DNA from: Chloroflexota bacterium
Lineage (GTDB): Bacteria > Chloroflexota > UBA11872 > UBA12225
Length of the DNA: 64,000 bases
Direction of reading: 5' to 3'
NCBI GenBank assembly: GCA_009693165.1
Contig: SHXX01000004.1
Coordinates: forward strand, 1-64,000
The stretch's first letter is position 1. Each line of letters opens with the position of its first letter. Made by a program: the position numbers and the translations under genes. Shown here piece by piece: positions 23,871 to 32,300 of this stretch. Under the pieces are notes generated by a model, which searched no databases, was not told the origin of the DNA, and saw only the letters and a list, made by a program, of their open reading frames with translations.

Positions 23871-24374
23871 TCAATCCGTAGCGAGGCGATGCGTCGCGCG
23901 GGAAAAATAGAGAAGCGGGTTGGGGGATGACGCAAGATCGGTGCCACACTCGACAACTTCACCGATCAGGATCACGTGTGTCGTCCCGCCGGGGTGTTTT
24001 GCGACCACCCGGCAATCGAGCCACGCGAGGCTGTTTCGAATCAGTGGCGAGCCTGTTTTGCCTGGTTCTACGCGCTCGCCCGAAGCGGCGAACTTGTCCT
24101 CTATTGATCCCTCCATGCCAGCAAAGACCCTGAAGGTCCGTTGCTGATCCTGCGTGAGGACGTTCACGCTAAACGCGCCTGAAGCCTCGATGGCACCGAG
24201 TGACCTGGACCGCTGATCGACACAGACCAGGATGGTTGGCGGATCGGCCGAGACTGACGTAAACGAACTCGCCACGAGGCCCACGTAGCGGCCATCGTGT
24301 CCCGCGCCAACGACTGTCACACCGGTCGCCCACCGGCTCATCACCTCGCGGAATGCCTGCTTCACGTCGGACAT
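23871..24374 (-). CDS. Flavin reductase domain protein (FMN-binding)
   Basis: A 167-residue protein of the flavin reductase-like (split-barrel) family. The pattern REVMSRWATGVTVVGAG, GLVASSFTSVSADPPTILVCVDQRSRSL, and GAFSVNVLTQDQQ is characteristic, and the terminal HVILIGEVVECG matches the second conserved half. Such proteins reduce FMN or FAD with NAD(P)H to supply a monooxygenase, or serve as flavoprotein oxidoreductases. No monooxygenase gene is adjacent. It is divergent from nadA, with 198 nt between the start codons that contain a Rex-type palindrome, so both genes could respond to the NADH/NAD+ ratio. Confidence 0.88.
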   Translation of the reverse strand: MSDVKQAFREVMSRWATGVTVVGAGHDGRYVGLVASSFTSVSADPPTILVCVDQRSRSLGAIEASGAFSVNVLTQDQQRTFRVFAGMEGSIEDKFAASGERVEPGKTGSPLIRNSLAWLDCRVVAKHPGGTTHVILIGEVVECGTDLASSPNPLLYFSRATHRLATD

Positions 24375-24474
24375 GTGGCGCCTTCTCTATTGAAGAAATT
24401 TCACGGTATCGAGGTGACCGCACGTTCGCACGATACCCCAACGGGCCTCCTTCAGTCAGTCCGGTCGTCAAACT

Positions 24475-24506
24475 TTGATACATCGAGCCCGCACGCCTGC
24501 TAACAT
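24475..24506 (+). promoter_or_regulatory. Candidate nadA promoter
   Basis: TTGATA (24475-24480) and an extended -10 TG-C-TAACAT (24501-24506 for the hexamer) lie upstream of nadA. Spacing is 20 nt, which is long, so recognition may rest mostly on the extended -10. The predicted start near 24513 lies just before the palindrome at 24521. Confidence 0.35.
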
Positions 24507-24520
24507 AGAGGATACAGTAC

Positions 24521-24540
24521 TTTGTGAAAATTTTCACAAA
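24521..24540. promoter_or_regulatory. Rex-type operator upstream of nadA
   Basis: TTTGTGAAAATTTTCACAAA is a perfect 20-bp palindrome. It contains TTGTGAA-n4-TTCACAA, an exact match to the known binding consensus of the redox repressor Rex. It lies 33 nt upstream of the nadA ATG and just after the predicted transcription start, a position suited to repression. Rex binds DNA when NAD+ is high relative to NADH. Confidence 0.75.
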
Positions 24541-24572
24541 ATCAAAGGCTACTCAGAAGGACGCCTACGCGA

Positions 24573-25835
24573 ATGTCAGCGGACCCCGTCACCGTCGCCA
24601 TCCCAACTGGTGTGCTCGTTGCCGGCTCTCCCAAGGGGGGGTCAAGCCCGATTGTCGCCGCCGGCGACGAGGCGTGTGGCTACGAATACAGCTATGCCGA
24701 CCTTTTCACGGAACGTCTCCGGGCAGCTGGTCAAGCAATTTCGACAGTGCAAGCGCCACTTCCCCCTGAATACATCCATATGTCACCCGAAGAACTTGAC
24801 ACCCGCATCTATCGCGCGAAATCAGTTCTGGGTGACCGCTTATTCATACTCGGTCATCACTACCAACGCGATGAGATCATCAAGTTTGCCGACGCCCGGG
24901 GTGACAGCTTCAAGTTGTCCCAACTGGCGGCGGCGAGGCCCACGGCTTCACACCTTGTGTTTTGCGGCGTGCATTTCATGGCGGAGAGTGCCGACATCCT
25001 CTCGGGTGCGAACCAGCAGGTCATCCTGCCAAACCTGTCGGCGGGGTGCTCGATGGCGGACATGGCTTCCACTGACGACGTATTGGCGTGTTGGGACCAA
25101 CTGACGTCGGAACTTGGCGACGACCACGGGATCATTCCCGTGACATACATGAACTCGGCGGCTGCCCTCAAGGCGTTCTGCGGACACCATGGTGGGATTG
25201 TGTGCACGAGTTCCAACGCTCGCTCGGTGCTGAACTGGGCGTTCGAGCGTGGGCGTCGTGTGCTTTTCTTCCCTGATCAGCATCTTGGCCGGAACACGGC
25301 GCTTGCAATGGGCATCCCCATTGAGGAAATGGCTTTATGGACGCCTGGCGCCTACCTCGGAGGTCAGAAACCTGAGGCACTGGAACGTTCTCGGGTCATC
25401 CTTTGGCGAGGCCACTGCTCAGTTCATGGTCGCTTCCGTCCCGAGCAGATCACAGCTGCGCGCTCATCAGACCCGGACGTCAAGATCATTGTTCATCCCG
25501 AATGCCCACGGGAGGTTGTGGACCGTGCCGATCACGTTGGCTCGACGGAATACATCATCAAGGTGGTTACGGAGGCTCCCAATGGGACGTCATGGGCAGT
25601 CGGCACGGAAATTCACCTGGTGAACCGGCTTCAGTCCGAATTGCCGGGCAAGCGCGTCGTCTGCCTGGACCCTGTGGTGTGCCCCTGTAGCACCATGTAC
25701 CGCGTCCACCCGGCGTATCTTGCCTGGGCGCTCGACAACCTTGTTTCAGGCAATGTGGTCAATCGAGTTCAAGTCGACGAGACGGTCGCCCAATGGGCCC
25801 GGATTGCGCTTGACAGAATGCTCGCAGTGCCCTGA
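24573..25835 (+). CDS. nadA: Quinolinate synthase
   Basis: A 420-residue [4Fe-4S] enzyme that condenses iminoaspartate with dihydroxyacetone phosphate to form quinolinate, the precursor of NAD. Signature segments include LFILGHHYQRDEIIKFADARGDSFKLSQLAA, FCGVHFMAESADIL with a cluster cysteine, NLSAGCSMADM, YMNSAAALKAFCGHHGGIVCTSSNA, HPECPREVVDRADHVGSTEYI, and the terminal VVCPCSTMYR with another ligand cysteine. The first 60 residues form an extension beyond the minimal ~300-residue enzyme, as in the longer NadA subgroup. GAAGGA precedes the ATG. nadB and nadC are not adjacent. A Rex-type operator precedes it. Confidence 0.95.
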   Translation: MSADPVTVAIPTGVLVAGSPKGGSSPIVAAGDEACGYEYSYADLFTERLRAAGQAISTVQAPLPPEYIHMSPEELDTRIYRAKSVLGDRLFILGHHYQRDEIIKFADARGDSFKLSQLAAARPTASHLVFCGVHFMAESADILSGANQQVILPNLSAGCSMADMASTDDVLACWDQLTSELGDDHGIIPVTYMNSAAALKAFCGHHGGIVCTSSNARSVLNWAFERGRRVLFFPDQHLGRNTALAMGIPIEEMALWTPGAYLGGQKPEALERSRVILWRGHCSVHGRFRPEQITAARSSDPDVKIIVHPECPREVVDRADHVGSTEYIIKVVTEAPNGTSWAVGTEIHLVNRLQSELPGKRVVCLDPVVCPCSTMYRVHPAYLAWALDNLVSGNVVNRVQVDETVAQWARIALDRMLAVP

Positions 25836-25912
25836 CCGCGCCCGGCGTACGTTCAGGGAGATGGGTACGCGTCACGACCGGTACCGGCGTGTGCCTCGAC
25901 TCCTGACGACAA

Positions 25913-27193
25913 TCACGCTGACTTTTCAGTAAGCACCGGCGGGGATTCTGAACGGAATTCCAACTCGGGCTCCTGAAGACCAGCAATTGTGTCCGCGGTG
26001 ACCGTAATCCGCTTGATGTCTCCCCGTGACGGGACCTCATACATCACATCAAGCAGAACTTCCTCGATGATCGTGCGAAGTCCTCTGGCACCGGTACGCT
26101 GCTTGAGTGCCAGATCCGCGGCACCCTCGAGAGCTTCCGGTGTGAAAATAAGGTCAACCTTGTCGATTGAGAAGAACTTCTGATACTGCTTGATAATGGC
26201 GTTCTTCGGTTCCGTGAGGATGCGGATCAAATCGGCATGTACGAGCGACTTGAGCGAGACGGACACTGGCAACCGACCCACGAACTCCGGGATTAACCCG
26301 AACTTGAGGAGGTCATCCGTCATGATGTGGCGGAACAGCGAACCCTCGCCAGTATCGGCATTCTGAGCCTGGGAGGACTTGAAACCGATTGCGCGCGACG
26401 ATCCGACGCGCGAACCGATTATCCGGTCCAACCCTTCGAATGCACCACCGCAGATGAACAGGATGTTCTGGGTGTTTATCTGAATGAAGTCCTGATGCGG
26501 ATGCTTCCTTCCGCCTTGGGGCGGGACATTGGCCACCGTACCTTCGATGATCTTCAGTAGCGCCTGTTGCACACCTTCACCCGAAACATCTCGCGTGATG
26601 GAAGGGTTGTCTGACTTGCGAGCAATCTTGTCGATCTCGTCGATGTAGACAATCCCGCGTTCCGCACGCGCGACATCGAAGTCGGCGGCCTGGATTAGCC
26701 GGAGAAGAATGTTTTCAACGTCTTCACCAACGTAGCCGGCCTCTGTGAGGGCGGTAGCGTCGGCAATGCAGAACGGAACATCGAGGATGCGGGCTAGCGT
26801 CTGGGCCATCAACGTCTTGCCAGACCCAGTGGGTCCGACAAGCAGGATGTTGCTCTTCTGCAACTCAACATCGTCAAGTTGCACGTTCGCACCAATGCGC
26901 TTGTAATGGTTGTAGACCGCGACGGACAATACCTTTTTGGCCCGGTCCTGTCCGATCACGTACTGATTGAGAAGTTCATAAATCCGCTTGGGAGTGGGCA
27001 CCCTTGACGCTGCAGCCCCCGCCTTTGCTTCAGGGTGAGCGGACTCTTCCTCAATGATCTCGCGACAGAGTTCGATGCACTCGTCGCAAATGTAGACACC
27101 ACCGGGACCGGCAATGAGACGACGAACCTGTTCCTGCGTTTTACCGCAGAATGAGCAACGGTATTGCAGTCGACCGTTCCGTTGGCTCGCCAT
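25913..27193 (-). CDS. clpX: ATP-dependent Clp protease ATP-binding subunit ClpX
   Basis: A 426-residue AAA+ unfoldase that recognises substrates and feeds them to ClpP. The N-terminal zinc-binding domain has the four cysteines [19 protein letters not shown] ... CDECIELC. The AAA+ core shows Walker A GPTGSGKT (near residue 125), Walker [10 protein letters not shown] (near 187), the pore loop [15 protein letters not shown], the [10 protein letters not shown] segment in the form [14 protein letters not shown], and the ClpP-binding IGF loop as AIGFKS near residue 272. It is the last gene of tig-clpP-clpX, 189 nt after clpP. Confidence 0.97.
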   Translation of the reverse strand: MASQRNGRLQYRCSFCGKTQEQVRRLIAGPGGVYICDECIELCREIIEEESAHPEAKAGAAASRVPTPKRIYELLNQYVIGQDRAKKVLSVAVYNHYKRIGANVQLDDVELQKSNILLVGPTGSGKTLMAQTLARILDVPFCIADATALTEAGYVGEDVENILLRLIQAADFDVARAERGIVYIDEIDKIARKSDNPSITRDVSGEGVQQALLKIIEGTVANVPPQGGRKHPHQDFIQINTQNILFICGGAFEGLDRIIGSRVGSSRAIGFKSSQAQNADTGEGSLFRHIMTDDLLKFGLIPEFVGRLPVSVSLKSLVHADLIRILTEPKNAIIKQYQKFFSIDKVDLIFTPEALEGAADLALKQRTGARGLRTIIEEVLLDVMYEVPSRGDIKRITVTADTIAGLQEPELEFRSESPPVLTEKSA

Positions 27194-27382
27194 TCCCGAT
27201 CCTTATGTTCCTCATTCTTGCCGACCCCGCCACGCGTTCCGACCGGGGATAGTGCGGTTCAAAATGCCCGGTTCCGTCCTGGCCAATGTCTTGGATGTGT
27301 GCAACGGACCTGCCACGCACCACCAGAATCATTGACCCTCAGAACACTCCGGAGGCCATGATATTCGGTCTCGAACCGACCG

Positions 27383-28024
27383 TCAGGCGGCTGATGTTTC
27401 GTCCGCCGCCTTCGGAAGCTCAACCGCGTTGCTCGCAATCACGCCATCAATGATCCCGTATTGCACAGCCTGATCAGCGGTCATGAAGTAGTCACGGTCT
27501 GTATCGCGCTGAATGCGTTCCAAAGGCTGGCCGGTGTGAACGGACAGGATGTCATTGAGGCGGCTGCGGAGGCGCAAGATCTCGCGTGCCTCGATCTCGA
27601 TATCGCTCGCCTGGCCACCGCGGCTGCCCTGCGCCCAAGGCTGATGCATGTGAATGGTGGAGTTGGGTAGCGAGTAACGCATTCCCTTCGTCCCGCCAGC
27701 AAGGAGCACAGTGCCAAAGCTCATCGCCATGCCGTAACACATCGTTGAGATCTTGCACTTGCCAGAACTCGTGATGTATTGCATCGTATCGTAAATCGCC
27801 AAGCCGGCATAGATGCTGCCTCCTGGCGAATTGATGTATATCTGAATGTCTTTGTCGGCATCCTCGGACTTGAGAAGGAGCAATTGCGCGACCAGTAGGT
27901 TGGCAATCTGCTCGTCGATTGGCGTCCCGACGAAGACGATGCGATCCCGGAGCAACCGTGAATAGATGTCCATGCCGCGCTCGCCGCGCGGCGTGGTCTC
28001 GATCACGTAAGGAATGATGGCCAT
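27383..28024 (-). CDS. clpP: ATP-dependent Clp protease proteolytic subunit
   Basis: A 213-residue serine peptidase that assembles into the double heptameric ClpP chamber. The catalytic serine lies in [20 protein letters not shown], the histidine in [20 protein letters not shown], and the aspartate in the later [18 protein letters not shown] segment. Processing near the N-terminus is typical of the family. I use the ATG at 28024 (MAIIPYVIE) because AGGAGA lies about 10 nt upstream and the homologous region starts there; the track start at 28045 adds seven residues. The gene lies between tig and clpX, the standard order. Confidence 0.96.
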   Translation of the reverse strand: MAIIPYVIETTPRGERGMDIYSRLLRDRIVFVGTPIDEQIANLLVAQLLLLKSEDADKDIQIYINSPGGSIYAGLAIYDTMQYITSSGKCKISTMCYGMAMSFGTVLLAGGTKGMRYSLPNSTIHMHQPWAQGSRGGQASDIEIEAREILRLRSRLNDILSVHTGQPLERIQRDTDRDYFMTADQAVQYGIIDGVIASNAVELPKAADETSAA

Positions 28025-28111
28025 GAACGCTTGTCTCCTACACACCCGTTGCTCTCATGCCTAAAGCCACGTTCAAAACGCAACCCCTGATGACATGTGG
28101 GAAACAGTGTT

Positions 28112-29506
28112 CTATTCCGAGGGTGTCTCTTCAGCTTCCGAAAGGCCTTGACCGTCCCTGAGTTCGGAACTAGTCAGGGTCGTCGGAACGGGATACCCAC
28201 CTACATAACCTACCAGTTTCTCTATCGCCTTGTGACGCAGGATGCTCGTGCTGATGCGTCGGCGCGAATCGGCACTGTTGAGCTCTTTGCGGACACGTGA
28301 ACCGTCGGTTGGATAACTCGCGACGGTTTCGGTTACTTCCCGGTCGATTTCGCTCGTGTCAACCACAAGGCCTTCCCGTTCGACGATTGAATCAAGCAGG
28401 GTTCGGGCCTTGATCTGTCGCTCGGCCGCCTCATGCAGCTGCGCGTGCCAGCTTTCCTGAGTCTGTCCCGTCAACTGAAGATACCGTTCGACAGTCATGC
28501 GACGTCTGGCAAACGACTCGCGCTCTTCATCTTCGAGATAGTGGGCCTCGAGTTCGATGAGCCGTGCGGGGATCTCGAACGTGGCACCGGCGATTGCTGC
28601 ATCGACAACCTTGTTTTCGGTCCGGCTCCGTGCGTTCCGGATTGACTCAACGGTGAGGCGGGCACGGATATCCGTAAGGAGGTCCTCGAGTGTCTCGAAC
28701 TGGCCCTCACTCACCGACTTCACGAACTCGTCGTCAACGACCGGGAGGGCTTGATGCCGCAACTCGTGGATCGTGACGGTGAACAGTGCCTCACGGGGTG
28801 CGACCTCGGTCTCCCCATCCTCACCAGTTCGAGGCACGGCGGGCCAGATCACGGCAAACTTCCGCGTGTCCCCGACGGCCATGCCATCGACACCGGAGTC
28901 GAAGCCGGGCGGGAAACCGTTCTTGCCAATGATGATTTCGCTGCCCTTGCGCTCGGTGCGACGGTTCTCAGAGGTGGGATCGTTCTCAAGATCCATCACG
29001 ATGTCCGCGATGACCATGTCATCAGCCCCGACGGTTCCATCCTTTGATTCCCACGTTGCGCGGCTCTCGCGCAATTGGGAAATCACCCGTTCCACCGCTT
29101 CGTCGGAGATGTCGATGACCTCAGGTTCGATCTGGACATTCGAGTACTCGCCAAGGGTGACTTCGGGCCGAAGTGCAACGGTTGCAGTGAAGACCAACGG
29201 CTCGCCGGGGTCTGCCTGGACCAGGGAAAGCTTGGGCCTCTCAATGGGAGAAAGTCCGAGTTCTTCAATCGCCTTGTCGTAGCTTTCCGGAATGAGGCGG
29301 TTAACCGCCTCCTCGTTCACGGCAGATTCACCGACTTGACGCCGAACGAGGTTTCGAGGCGCCTTGCCCCGCCGAAAGCCAGGAACGGATGTCCGTCCAG
29401 CAATCCTCGTCAGTGCCTTGTCCACCGCCGTGGTGAAATCTTCCGGAGGCAACTCGACGGTGAGCGTTGCGACTCCGGGTTCGGGCTTCTCAGTCGTGAC
29501 TTTCAC
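28112..29506 (-). CDS. tig: Trigger factor
   Basis: A 464-residue ribosome-associated chaperone that protects nascent chains at the exit tunnel. The N-terminal ribosome-binding domain carries the signature VPGFRRGKAPRNLVRRQVGESAVNEEAVNRLIPE (near residues 39-72), a close match to the GFRKGKxP motif. The central PPIase (FKBP-like) domain covers about 160-250 (DDMVIADIVMDL ... GFDSGVDGMAVGDTRKFAVIWP). A long helical C-terminal arm domain follows. Length is near the usual 430-450. It begins the tig-clpP-clpX cluster, with 87 nt between tig and the clpP ATG. Confidence 0.95.
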   Translation of the reverse strand: MKVTTEKPEPGVATLTVELPPEDFTTAVDKALTRIAGRTSVPGFRRGKAPRNLVRRQVGESAVNEEAVNRLIPESYDKAIEELGLSPIERPKLSLVQADPGEPLVFTATVALRPEVTLGEYSNVQIEPEVIDISDEAVERVISQLRESRATWESKDGTVGADDMVIADIVMDLENDPTSENRRTERKGSEIIIGKNGFPPGFDSGVDGMAVGDTRKFAVIWPAVPRTGEDGETEVAPREALFTVTIHELRHQALPVVDDEFVKSVSEGQFETLEDLLTDIRARLTVESIRNARSRTENKVVDAAIAGATFEIPARLIELEAHYLEDEERESFARRRMTVERYLQLTGQTQESWHAQLHEAAERQIKARTLLDSIVEREGLVVDTSEIDREVTETVASYPTDGSRVRKELNSADSRRRISTSILRHKAIEKLVGYVGGYPVPTTLTSSELRDGQGLSEAEETPSE

Positions 29507-29546
29507 AAGACTCTCTAACCCCGTTCATGCGTCATGGGCACCGAGA

Positions 29547-29555
29547 AGTCTAGCA
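29547..29555 (-). promoter_or_regulatory. Candidate extended -10 of tig
   Basis: On the minus strand TGCTAGACT (TG-n-TAGACT) lies about 40 nt upstream of the tig ATG. It resembles the TGCTACACT element of rpmI. No good -35 hexamer is visible. A TGCCCTG/CAGGGCA inverted repeat at 29561-29587 lies just upstream of it. Confidence 0.3.
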
Positions 29556-29706
29556 CAGGGTGCCCTGCCCATCTGGAGGACAGGGCAGTACGACCAGGCG
29601 GGACATGTCGCCGTGGTATGTTGAGTTATTGGCAGCGGGGGTAACATCGGGCGTGACAGTTCGAGTCCTTGCGCTTCTGCCTTGCGAATGAGGAGGGTGG
29701 GCATAC

Positions 29707-30447
29707 ATGGCATTTCTTAAACCGGCCGTGGCCGCGCGCGTGAAACAGCGCTTCGATGAAGAACTCGTCGGCGATGTTCGGCTCTTGACCTTCATTCAGC
29801 CGACGACGGGACTTTTCGTCCCCGGCCGTGCGGAAACCGACAACGGACGCCAGACGGAGGCTTTGCTGCGCGAGGTTGCGGAACTTTCAGACCGTATCCA
29901 TGTCGAGGTTGTGAACCCACGTGAAGACCCGGCTCGTGCATCCTTGCACGGTGTCGAACGCTTTCCGGCGATCGTCGTTCAGTCAGGGGAGACCGAAGGA
30001 GCGACCGGTTCTCAAGCGGCCGAGGAACGTGGGCGCGTCAGGTTTTTCGGACTGCCTTCCGGCTACGAATTCATGACCTTGCTTGACACCGTAGTGAATG
30101 CTTCCCGGCAGGAGACGCGTCTGTCCCCGGCGTCAGTTGGTCTTCTTGACGCGATTATCGAACCGGTCCATCTCCAGGTGTTCGTGACGCCTACCTGACC
30201 TCATTGCCCCGGGGTGGCCAGTTTGGCGCACCAGATCGCAATGGCGAATACCAATGTGCGCGCGGACGTGATCAGTGCGAACGAGTTTCCGTCGTACTCT
30301 GCCCAGTTCGCGGTTCAAGCGGTCCCGAAAACCGTGGTGAACAAGGGTGGTGAAATCCTCGGGGCGAGACCGGAAGGCCGGTTTGTTTCCGAGGTGCTGC
30401 TCTCCCTGGGTATTGAACCCAACACTCCACCAATGGAACCCCAGTAA
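29707..30447 (+). CDS. Probable selenoprotein: two-domain glutaredoxin-like oxidoreductase with UPHC active site
   Basis: The ORF track splits this into 29707-30198 and 30214-30447. Both lie in one frame, separated only by a TGA at 30196-30198. Reading TGA as selenocysteine gives 246 residues with continuous homology across the junction: VFVTPT-U-PHCPGVASLAHQIA, where relatives have TPTCPYCPGAV. The family is the double-thioredoxin-fold protein disulfide oxidoreductase/glutaredoxin-like type. Sec would be residue 164, partnered with Cys167. Conserved parts include FFGLPSGYEFMTLLDTVV, the FPAIVV cis-proline in domain 1, and NEFPSYSAQFAVQAVPKTVVNKGGEILGA in domain 2. Domain 1 has lost its CxxC. 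A nonsense mutation is the alternative. The gene is divergent from tig. Confidence 0.78.
30196..30232 (+). promoter_or_regulatory. Candidate bacterial SECIS element
   Basis: Directly after the UGA (30196-30198) is a hairpin formed by GGTG+GCCA (30213-30220) with TGGC+CACC (30224-30227 and 30229-30232). It has a single bulged G at 30228 and a three-base apical loop GTT. The loop starts 22 nt after the UGA. A stem-loop at this distance with G first in the apical loop fits the known bacterial SECIS pattern recognised by SelB. Confidence 0.6.
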
Positions 30448-30495
30448 GGCCGCACCCTGCGCAAACGAGGGTCTCGTTGCTCACCTGTCAGTGCA

Positions 30496-30530
30496 CTGGG
30501 CGGAGATGGCGATACGCCGTCTCCGCCCAG
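30496..30530. terminator. Long hairpin between convergent genes
   Basis: CTGGGCGGAGA (30496-30506) pairs perfectly with TCTCCGCCCAG (30520-30530). An inner GGCG-ATA-CGCC extends the stem. It lies between the selenoprotein-like gene and convergent cimA and could stop transcription from both sides, although neither strand shows a U-run. Confidence 0.5.
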
Positions 30531-30536
30531 GCCGTA

Positions 30537-32120
30537 TCACTCGCTTGCTAATCGTGTAAGGCCAAACTCGAGCGAGTCTGCCAATGCAAACCAGCTGGCC
30601 TCAATGATGTTGGTTGACGAACCTACCGTTGTCCAGGTCGCTCCGTCGTCAGCGGAATCGATGGTGACGCGGGTCTGGGCGGCGGTTCCAGATCCTTCGT
30701 CGATCACACGGACCTTGTAATCAGTGAGACGGATCGACTCCACATGGGGATAGCGACCGACAAGTGCCTTCCGCATCGCTTGGTCAAGTGCGTTGACGGG
30801 GCCGTTACCCTCTCCGGCGGTATGTATCACCACACCGTCAATCCGGAGTTTCACCATTGCCTCCGCGAGCATGTCGCGCCCATCCCGGGACTCGACCATC
30901 GCGAGGAAGTCGACGAGCTCGAAAGGGGCGCGGTAATCGTCGTGGGTGCGCCGTGCCATTAGTTCGAATGATGCTTCCGCCCCCTCGAACTGAAACCCCT
31001 TCCGCTCGAGTTCCTTGACTTGGGCGACAACCTTCCTTGCGCGGTCGGGTGAGGAGATGTCCACGCCAAGTGCCTCGGCCCGCGTAACCACCGCGGCCTT
31101 CCCGGAAAGTTCGGATATCAGGATCCGGCTTACGTTGCCTACGGCATCTGGCGCAATGTGCTGGTAACTCATGGGGTCCTTGCGCATTGCATCCGCGTGA
31201 TAGCCAGCCTTGTGCGCAAATGCACTTGCGCCGACGAAGGCCGCGTGGGGATCCGGGTTCAGATTGCACACCGCAGCTACGAACCGCGCCGTTTCGGTCA
31301 GGCTCGCAAGTTGCTCATCGGTAATGCAATCGATCCCAAGTTTCAGCTTGAGCGTAGGAATGATCGCGCACAGGTTGGCGTTGCCACACCTCTCGCCGTA
31401 CCCATTGATTGTGCCCTGCACATGCGTAGCGCCGACGCCAAAGGCGGCAATTGCTCCGGCGACGGCGAGTTCACAGTCGTTATGGGTGTGAATCCCGATC
31501 GCTATTTCGGGTCCGAATGAACCCCGAACCTGCCTTACAATCCGCTCGATATCAGCCGGTAAGGTTCCGCCATTGGTGTCGCAAAGCACAAGCGCCTCGG
31601 CTCCGGCCGAAGCTGCAGCCTCAAGGCACGCGATTGCGTATGGTTCATCGTGCTTCCATCCGTCGAAGAAGTGTTCGGCGTCATAGAACACCCGTTTCCC
31701 TTTCTCGCGCAGGAAACCCACCGAGTCCCTGATCATCGCCAGGTTCTCATCAAGGGACACCCCGAGGACATCGCGGACTTGCACGGCATTGTTCTTGCAG
31801 ACGATGGTCACGACCGAAGTGCCTGCATCCGCGAGGACGCGAAGATTTGGATCGTCCTCAGCCCGGTTGCCCTTGTAGCGGCTCGACCCGAACGCAACAA
31901 TGGTTGCGTGCTTCCAGGTCATTTCCCTTGCACGGACGAAGAACTCCTTGTCGCGTGGGTTAGACCCAGGGTATCCGCCTTCGATGTAGGCAACACCAAG
32001 GCGGTCGAGGCGCTGGGCAATCTTTAGCTTGTCGTCGAGCGAAAGGTTCAGGCCCTCGCGTTGGACACCGTCACGCAGTGTCGTGTCATAGAGATCGATC
32101 AGCCGGCGTGGTTCGGACAT
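30537..32120 (-). CDS. cimA: (R)-citramalate synthase
   Basis: A 527-residue enzyme that condenses pyruvate with acetyl-CoA to citramalate, starting the threonine-independent route to isoleucine. It has the HMG-CoA-lyase-like TIM barrel (LYDTTLRDGVQREGLNLSLDDKLKIA; IEGGYPGSNPRDKEFF; VLCDTNGGTLP; GIHTHNDCELAVA) and a C-terminal LeuA-type allosteric domain (about 380-527, VVIHTAGEGNGPVNALDQAMRKAL). The GGYPGSNPRDKEFF segment separates the TIGR00977 citramalate synthases from LeuA, which is also present in this operon. GAGGG precedes the ATG at 32120; the track start at 32168 adds unsupported residues. It is the last gene of the ilv-leu operon. Confidence 0.9.
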   Translation of the reverse strand: MSEPRRLIDLYDTTLRDGVQREGLNLSLDDKLKIAQRLDRLGVAYIEGGYPGSNPRDKEFFVRAREMTWKHATIVAFGSSRYKGNRAEDDPNLRVLADAGTSVVTIVCKNNAVQVRDVLGVSLDENLAMIRDSVGFLREKGKRVFYDAEHFFDGWKHDEPYAIACLEAAASAGAEALVLCDTNGGTLPADIERIVRQVRGSFGPEIAIGIHTHNDCELAVAGAIAAFGVGATHVQGTINGYGERCGNANLCAIIPTLKLKLGIDCITDEQLASLTETARFVAAVCNLNPDPHAAFVGASAFAHKAGYHADAMRKDPMSYQHIAPDAVGNVSRILISELSGKAAVVTRAEALGVDISSPDRARKVVAQVKELERKGFQFEGAEASFELMARRTHDDYRAPFELVDFLAMVESRDGRDMLAEAMVKLRIDGVVIHTAGEGNGPVNALDQAMRKALVGRYPHVESIRLTDYKVRVIDEGSGTAAQTRVTIDSADDGATWTTVGSSTNIIEASWFALADSLEFGLTRLASE

Positions 32121-32300
32121 GTTGAGCCCTCGATGCTTCGGGTTTGCACCCGTCCTGATCCGGGCCATTCCCGACGAGGCGGCGAATTCGGTCCCGGACG
32201 TCTACGTCAATAGCGTTCGCACGCCAGATCCCGTCGACAAGGGTGTCCACGGTGCGAAGTGCAGATTGCCGACGCGTGGCGGGAACGGGTTTTTCGCTGC
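32121..32300. other. Spacer between leuB and cimA
   Basis: This 180-nt spacer is the longest internal gap of the ilv-leu operon. I see no gene in it. A GTGGC/GCCAC pairing around 32275-32312 spans the leuB stop, but no U-run follows. A separate promoter for cimA may lie here, but no convincing hexamers are visible. Confidence 0.35.

Noticed and set aside
24391-24406. Second Rex-like site near the flavin reductase start (TTGAAGAAATTTCACGG)
   Set aside because: Only one half-site fits the consensus; the other half does not align with correct spacing.
30214-30447. Separate 77-residue protein starting at 30214
   Set aside because: It starts in the middle of a thioredoxin fold, has no independent ribosome site, and is in frame with the upstream ORF. 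It is better read as the C-terminal part of one UGA-containing gene.
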